A DNA stretch of 9,375 nucleotides from GWF2-43-63 sp035390965 (GTDB taxonomy: Bacteria; Bacteroidota; Bacteroidia; Bacteroidales; DTU049), in assembly GCA_035390965.1 (NCBI GenBank), contig DAOPKE010000101.1:1-9375 (forward strand), read 5' to 3'. The position numbers and the translations under genes are program-made. How positions within the stretch are numbered: position 1 is the stretch's first letter; each line of letters begins with the position of its first letter. Shown here piece by piece: positions 7,079 to 9,375 of this stretch. The notes beneath the pieces are model-generated. The model was not told the origin of the DNA. It saw only the letters and a program-made list of their open reading frames with translations, and did no database searches.

Positions 7079-8728
7079 TTAACCAATCATCAAGGCAAGG
7101 TCTTCATCTACAGTGGTAATGCCACCGATCCCGAAGTTCTCAACGAGCACTTTGGCTACGTTTGGCGACAGAAATGCCGGGAGCGTTGGTCCGAGGTGGA
7201 TGTTTTTCACGCCGAGTGAAAGCAGCGCCAATAAAACGGCAACAGCTTTCTGCTCGTACCATGCAATGTTATACACAATAGGCAATTTGTTCACATCGTC
7301 GAGACCGAACACTTCTTTCAGTTTGAGTGCGATTACGGCGAGTGAATAGCTGTCGTTGCACTGACCGGCATCGAGTACGCGTGGAATGCCGCCAATGTCG
7401 CCTAATTGAAGTTTGTTGTAGCGGTATTTGGCACAACCTGCTGTAAGAATAACTGTGTCGTTTGGCAGTTTTTCGGCAAATTCGGTGTAGTATTCGCGCG
7501 ATTTCATACGTCCGTCGCAACCGGCCATCACCACAAATTTGCGGATGGCGCCGGATTTCACTGCATCGACCACTTTATCGGCCAAAGCCAGTACCTGAGC
7601 ATGAGCAAATCCACCAACGATGCTGCCGCTTTCGATTTGTGTCGGTGGCTGACATTTTTTGGCATGTTCAATTATGACGGAAAAGTCTTTTCGGCCACCT
7701 TCGGGACGATCGGCAATATGAATGGCCCCTTCGAGACCCGATGCGCCGGTGGTATAAATGCGGTCGGCGTAGCTTGCGTTGGCGCGTGGAGGAACAATGC
7801 AGTTGGTGGTAAAGAGGAATGGTCCGTTGAAGGTTTCAAAATCATCGACCTGTTTCCACCACGAAGAACCGTAGTTTCCGACAAAATTTTCGTATTGTTT
7901 GAATTTGGGATAGTAATGAGCGGGTAGCATTTCGCTGTGAGTGTAAACATCAACTCCGGTACCTTTGGTTTGTTCAAGCAAATCTTCGAGGTCGCGCAGG
8001 TCGTGGCCACTGATAAGAATTCCCGGATTGTTGCGCGTTCCAATGTTTACCTGAGTGATTTCAGGATTGCCATAGGTGCTGGTGTTTGCTTTGTCGAGCA
8101 AAGCCATGGTTTTTACGCAGTATTCACCGGTTTTCATGGTCAGGGCTACCAGTTCGTCAGCACTGATATCTGTTCGCAGAAGCTGAGCAAGAGCATTCGA
8201 AGTGAAGCTCATAATGTCTTTGTCGGTGTGGTTCAGATTCCATGCGTGCTCGGCATAGGCAGCCATGCCTTTGATTCCATACATAATCAGCTCTTTGAGT
8301 GAGCGGATGTCTTCGTGGGTTTCGGCCAGAATGCCAATCAAAAGTGCTTTTTTGTCAAATTCTTCTTCGCTGGTTGCTTCCCATTGGGCTGCTCCCGGAA
8401 TCTGTATCCCGTTGAGTTTGGGCTCGACAATGGCGCGGATTTTCTTCTTGGCCGCCATGGTTTCATTAATCAAAGCAATAATGGCTTTGCGGTCGAAATT
8501 TGCATTGGTGATGGTGGCGAATATGGCATTCAGCACCATGCGGTCGGTTTTTGCATCTACTGTAATCTGAAGTTGATTGGCCTGATCCATCCACCAGCTA
8601 AGCCCTTTTACATTATATATTAAAAGGTCCTGCATGGCAGAAACGGGCTCTTTCTTTCCGCATACACCGGCAATGGTGCAGCCGGTTCCTTTGGCGGTTT
8701 CCTGACACTGAAAACAAAACATGCTCAT
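7079..8728 (-). CDS. hcp: Hybrid cluster protein (hydroxylamine/nitric oxide reductase type)
   Basis: A 549-residue cytoplasmic iron-sulfur protein of the Hcp (prismane) family. Family members reduce nitric oxide to nitrous oxide, and hydroxylamine to ammonia in vitro. The N-terminus MSMFCFQCQETAKGTGC...GVC has the C-x2-C-x8-C-x5-C spacing (Cys5, 8, 17, 23) of Hcp from strict anaerobes, which binds a [4Fe-4S] cluster; enteric Hcp has a different spacing. All seven ligands of the hybrid 4Fe-2S-2O cluster can be placed: His242 (SGHDL), Glu266 (HSEMLP), Cys310 (TTNC), Cys404 (AGCDGR), Cys432 (TAGCAKY), Cys457 (DAGQC) and Glu492 (WYEQKA). Spacing agrees with the Desulfovibrio protein, so it should be active. 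The frame extends to an ATG at 8767, but that is at the predicted transcription start; I chose the ATG at 8728, and the one at 8722 is equally good. No hcr reductase gene is adjacent. Two cupin genes follow. Confidence 0.97.
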   Translation of the reverse strand: MSMFCFQCQETAKGTGCTIAGVCGKKEPVSAMQDLLIYNVKGLSWWMDQANQLQITVDAKTDRMVLNAIFATITNANFDRKAIIALINETMAAKKKIRAIVEPKLNGIQIPGAAQWEATSEEEFDKKALLIGILAETHEDIRSLKELIMYGIKGMAAYAEHAWNLNHTDKDIMSFTSNALAQLLRTDISADELVALTMKTGEYCVKTMALLDKANTSTYGNPEITQVNIGTRNNPGILISGHDLRDLEDLLEQTKGTGVDVYTHSEMLPAHYYPKFKQYENFVGNYGSSWWKQVDDFETFNGPFLFTTNCIVPPRANASYADRIYTTGASGLEGAIHIADRPEGGRKDFSVIIEHAKKCQPPTQIESGSIVGGFAHAQVLALADKVVDAVKSGAIRKFVVMAGCDGRMKSREYYTEFAEKLPNDTVILTAGCAKYRYNKLQLGDIGGIPRVLDAGQCNDSYSLAVIALKLKEVFGLDDVNKLPIVYNIAWYEQKAVAVLLALLSLGVKNIHLGPTLPAFLSPNVAKVLVENFGIGGITTVDEDLALMIG

Positions 8729-8771
8729 AGTTTGTTTGGGTTTTAAATTAGCAATTAGGTAAAACAATACG

Positions 8772-8779
8772 CAAATGTA
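8772..8779 (-). promoter_or_regulatory. Bacteroidota-type -7 box (TACATTTG) for hcp
   Basis: The minus strand reads TACATTTG, an exact TAnnTTTG match and identical to the box before the TlpA operon. A TTG lies 16 bases upstream of it (in TATTGGCG), slightly close for a -33 box. Transcription would start near 8766, giving a leader of about 38 nt and ruling out the ATG at 8767. Confidence 0.6.
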
Positions 8780-8841
8780 TAAATGAATTTAACGCCAATA
8801 ATACATTAACAATAAATTAACGACTGATTGTATCTTCTTCA

Positions 8842-8863
8842 TTGAAAATCAGGCATTTTTCAA
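8842..8863. promoter_or_regulatory. Inverted repeat TTGAAAA-N8-TTTTCAA between divergent genes (possible operator)
   Basis: TTGAAAA at 8842-8848 is mirrored by TTTTCAA at 8857-8863, a perfect 7-base dyad with an 8-base spacer. It lies 63 bases upstream of the hcp -7 box and about 78 bases before the divergent start at 8941. The TTGA...TCAA ends recall sites of CRP/FNR-family regulators, which control hcp in many bacteria, but the spacing is not the classical FNR one. No regulator gene is in view. Confidence 0.3.
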
Positions 8864-8940
8864 CATCAAATATACGAAATACGGATGCTATTTGTAACTA
8901 AATGCATGTAAAATTCGTCAAAGGAAACATAAAACCACCA

Positions 8941-9375
8941 ATGATTCGTTTTTGCAACATGATGATTGTCCGGATTGTAATACTGACCGTGTTTTTATTG
9001 ATTTTTACGGTTGCCAGAGCTCAGATTGTAAGCGGGGTTGTAAAGGATGGATCGGGGCTTCCATTGCCAGGAGCCACAGTAATGTTGAAAAACACCTATA
9101 CCGGTGTTGTTTCGGATGAAAACGGACATTGGCAACTAAAAGTTCAGCCGGGTAAAAACGTGTTGATTATTTCAATGCTTGGATATGTTACCATTGAAAA
9201 AGAGCTTGTGGTACCTCGTTCCGGAACCAGTTTCGAAGCTATTCTCCAGAATTCGGTGACTCAGTTGAACGAAGCGCTTATTGTGGCCGACACGCGCGAT
9301 CTGGCTAAAGAAATTATGCAAAAGGGCATCTCTAAAAACTCAAAAACCGCATCAACACTGTTGATAAAGGCTGTT
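8941..9375 (+). CDS. Secreted or outer-membrane protein with carboxypeptidase regulatory-like domain, partial (DUF5686-type likely)
   Basis: The 145 codons seen run off the right edge. Residues 1-28 are a signal peptide (hydrophobic VILTVFLLIFTV, then ARAQ). Residues about 29-105 are a carboxypeptidase regulatory-like beta-sandwich: IVSGVVKDGSGLPLPGATV, then TGVVSDENGHWQLKV and VLIISMLGYVTIEKEL. This domain opens many Bacteroidota outer-membrane proteins. What follows (ALIVADTRDLAKEIMQKGI) lacks the plug-domain start of a TonB-dependent receptor and instead resembles the segment after this domain in DUF5686 barrel proteins, so I prefer that family with moderate confidence. An in-frame ATG at 8902 would add 13 polar residues before the signal and an ATG at 8959 would shorten it; 8941 fits the signal peptide well. 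The gene diverges from hcp; no clear promoter box was found for it. Confidence 0.75.
   Translation, partial: MIRFCNMMIVRIVILTVFLLIFTVARAQIVSGVVKDGSGLPLPGATVMLKNTYTGVVSDENGHWQLKVQPGKNVLIISMLGYVTIEKELVVPRSGTSFEAILQNSVTQLNEALIVADTRDLAKEIMQKGISKNSKTASTLLIKAV

Noticed and set aside
7269..8043. Overlapping open frames on both strands inside hcp
   Set aside because: hcp contains all cluster ligands at family spacing, so the alternative frames (Arg/Ser- or Cys/Phe-rich) are not genes.
8729..8767. N-terminal extension of Hcp to the ATG at 8767
   Set aside because: Family members start at the MFCFQCQ segment and the extension begins at or before the predicted transcription start.
8867..8894. CAAATA-N16-TATTTG inverted repeat before the right-hand gene
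   Set aside because: Six bases with a long spacer in AT-rich DNA is expected by chance; the TATTTG also fails the TAnnTTTG promoter match.
8941..9375. TonB-dependent receptor (SusC-like) identity for the right-hand gene
   Set aside because: The same regulatory-like domain opens those receptors, but no TonB box or plug-domain start follows it in the visible part.

Overview
The window looks like chromosomal DNA from a Bacteroidota species, probably an anaerobe or microaerobe. The evidence is a secreted beta-helix/FN3/Ig-like surface protein of the kind seen in this phylum, an Omp28-type lipoprotein, a DUF6029-type barrel, a carboxypeptidase-regulatory-domain protein, starts without Shine-Dalgarno sequences, and three exact matches to the Bacteroidota -7 promoter box TAnnTTTG. 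The oxygen-sensitive type of hybrid cluster protein (Hcp) suggests anoxic life. All genes but the last lie on the minus strand. No tRNA, rRNA, CRISPR array, insertion sequence or phage gene was seen.

Layout: (1) 1-2717 (-) is the N-terminal 905 codons of a very large secreted protein whose C-terminus lies beyond the left edge. (2) 2718-3033 is an AT-rich spacer holding that gene's promoter and the terminator of the next operon. (3) 3034-6060 (-) is a tight three-gene operon, transcribed from a promoter at about 6130: a periplasmic TlpA-like thioredoxin, a DUF6029-type outer-membrane beta-barrel, and an Omp28-type lipoprotein with a second CPxC thioredoxin-like site. Gaps are 5 and 13 bases. 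(4) 6303-7023 (-) holds two small paralogous cupins, closed by a terminator. (5) 7079-8728 (-) is hcp, with its own promoter and a strong hairpin between it and the cupins. (6) 8941-9375 (+) is the start of a divergent secreted or outer-membrane protein with a carboxypeptidase regulatory-like domain, probably of the DUF5686 type, cut by the right edge.

The most interesting unit is the TlpA/barrel/Omp28 operon. The barrel has exactly two cysteines, in a CxxxxC motif just before its final strand, and is flanked by two proteins with thioredoxin-type CxxC sites. This suggests, without proving, an envelope thiol-redox module. The second is the hcp-cupin-cupin cluster, which looks like a nitrosative or redox stress island in which both cupins share the same altered metal motif. 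Neither can be called a new system from sequence alone.
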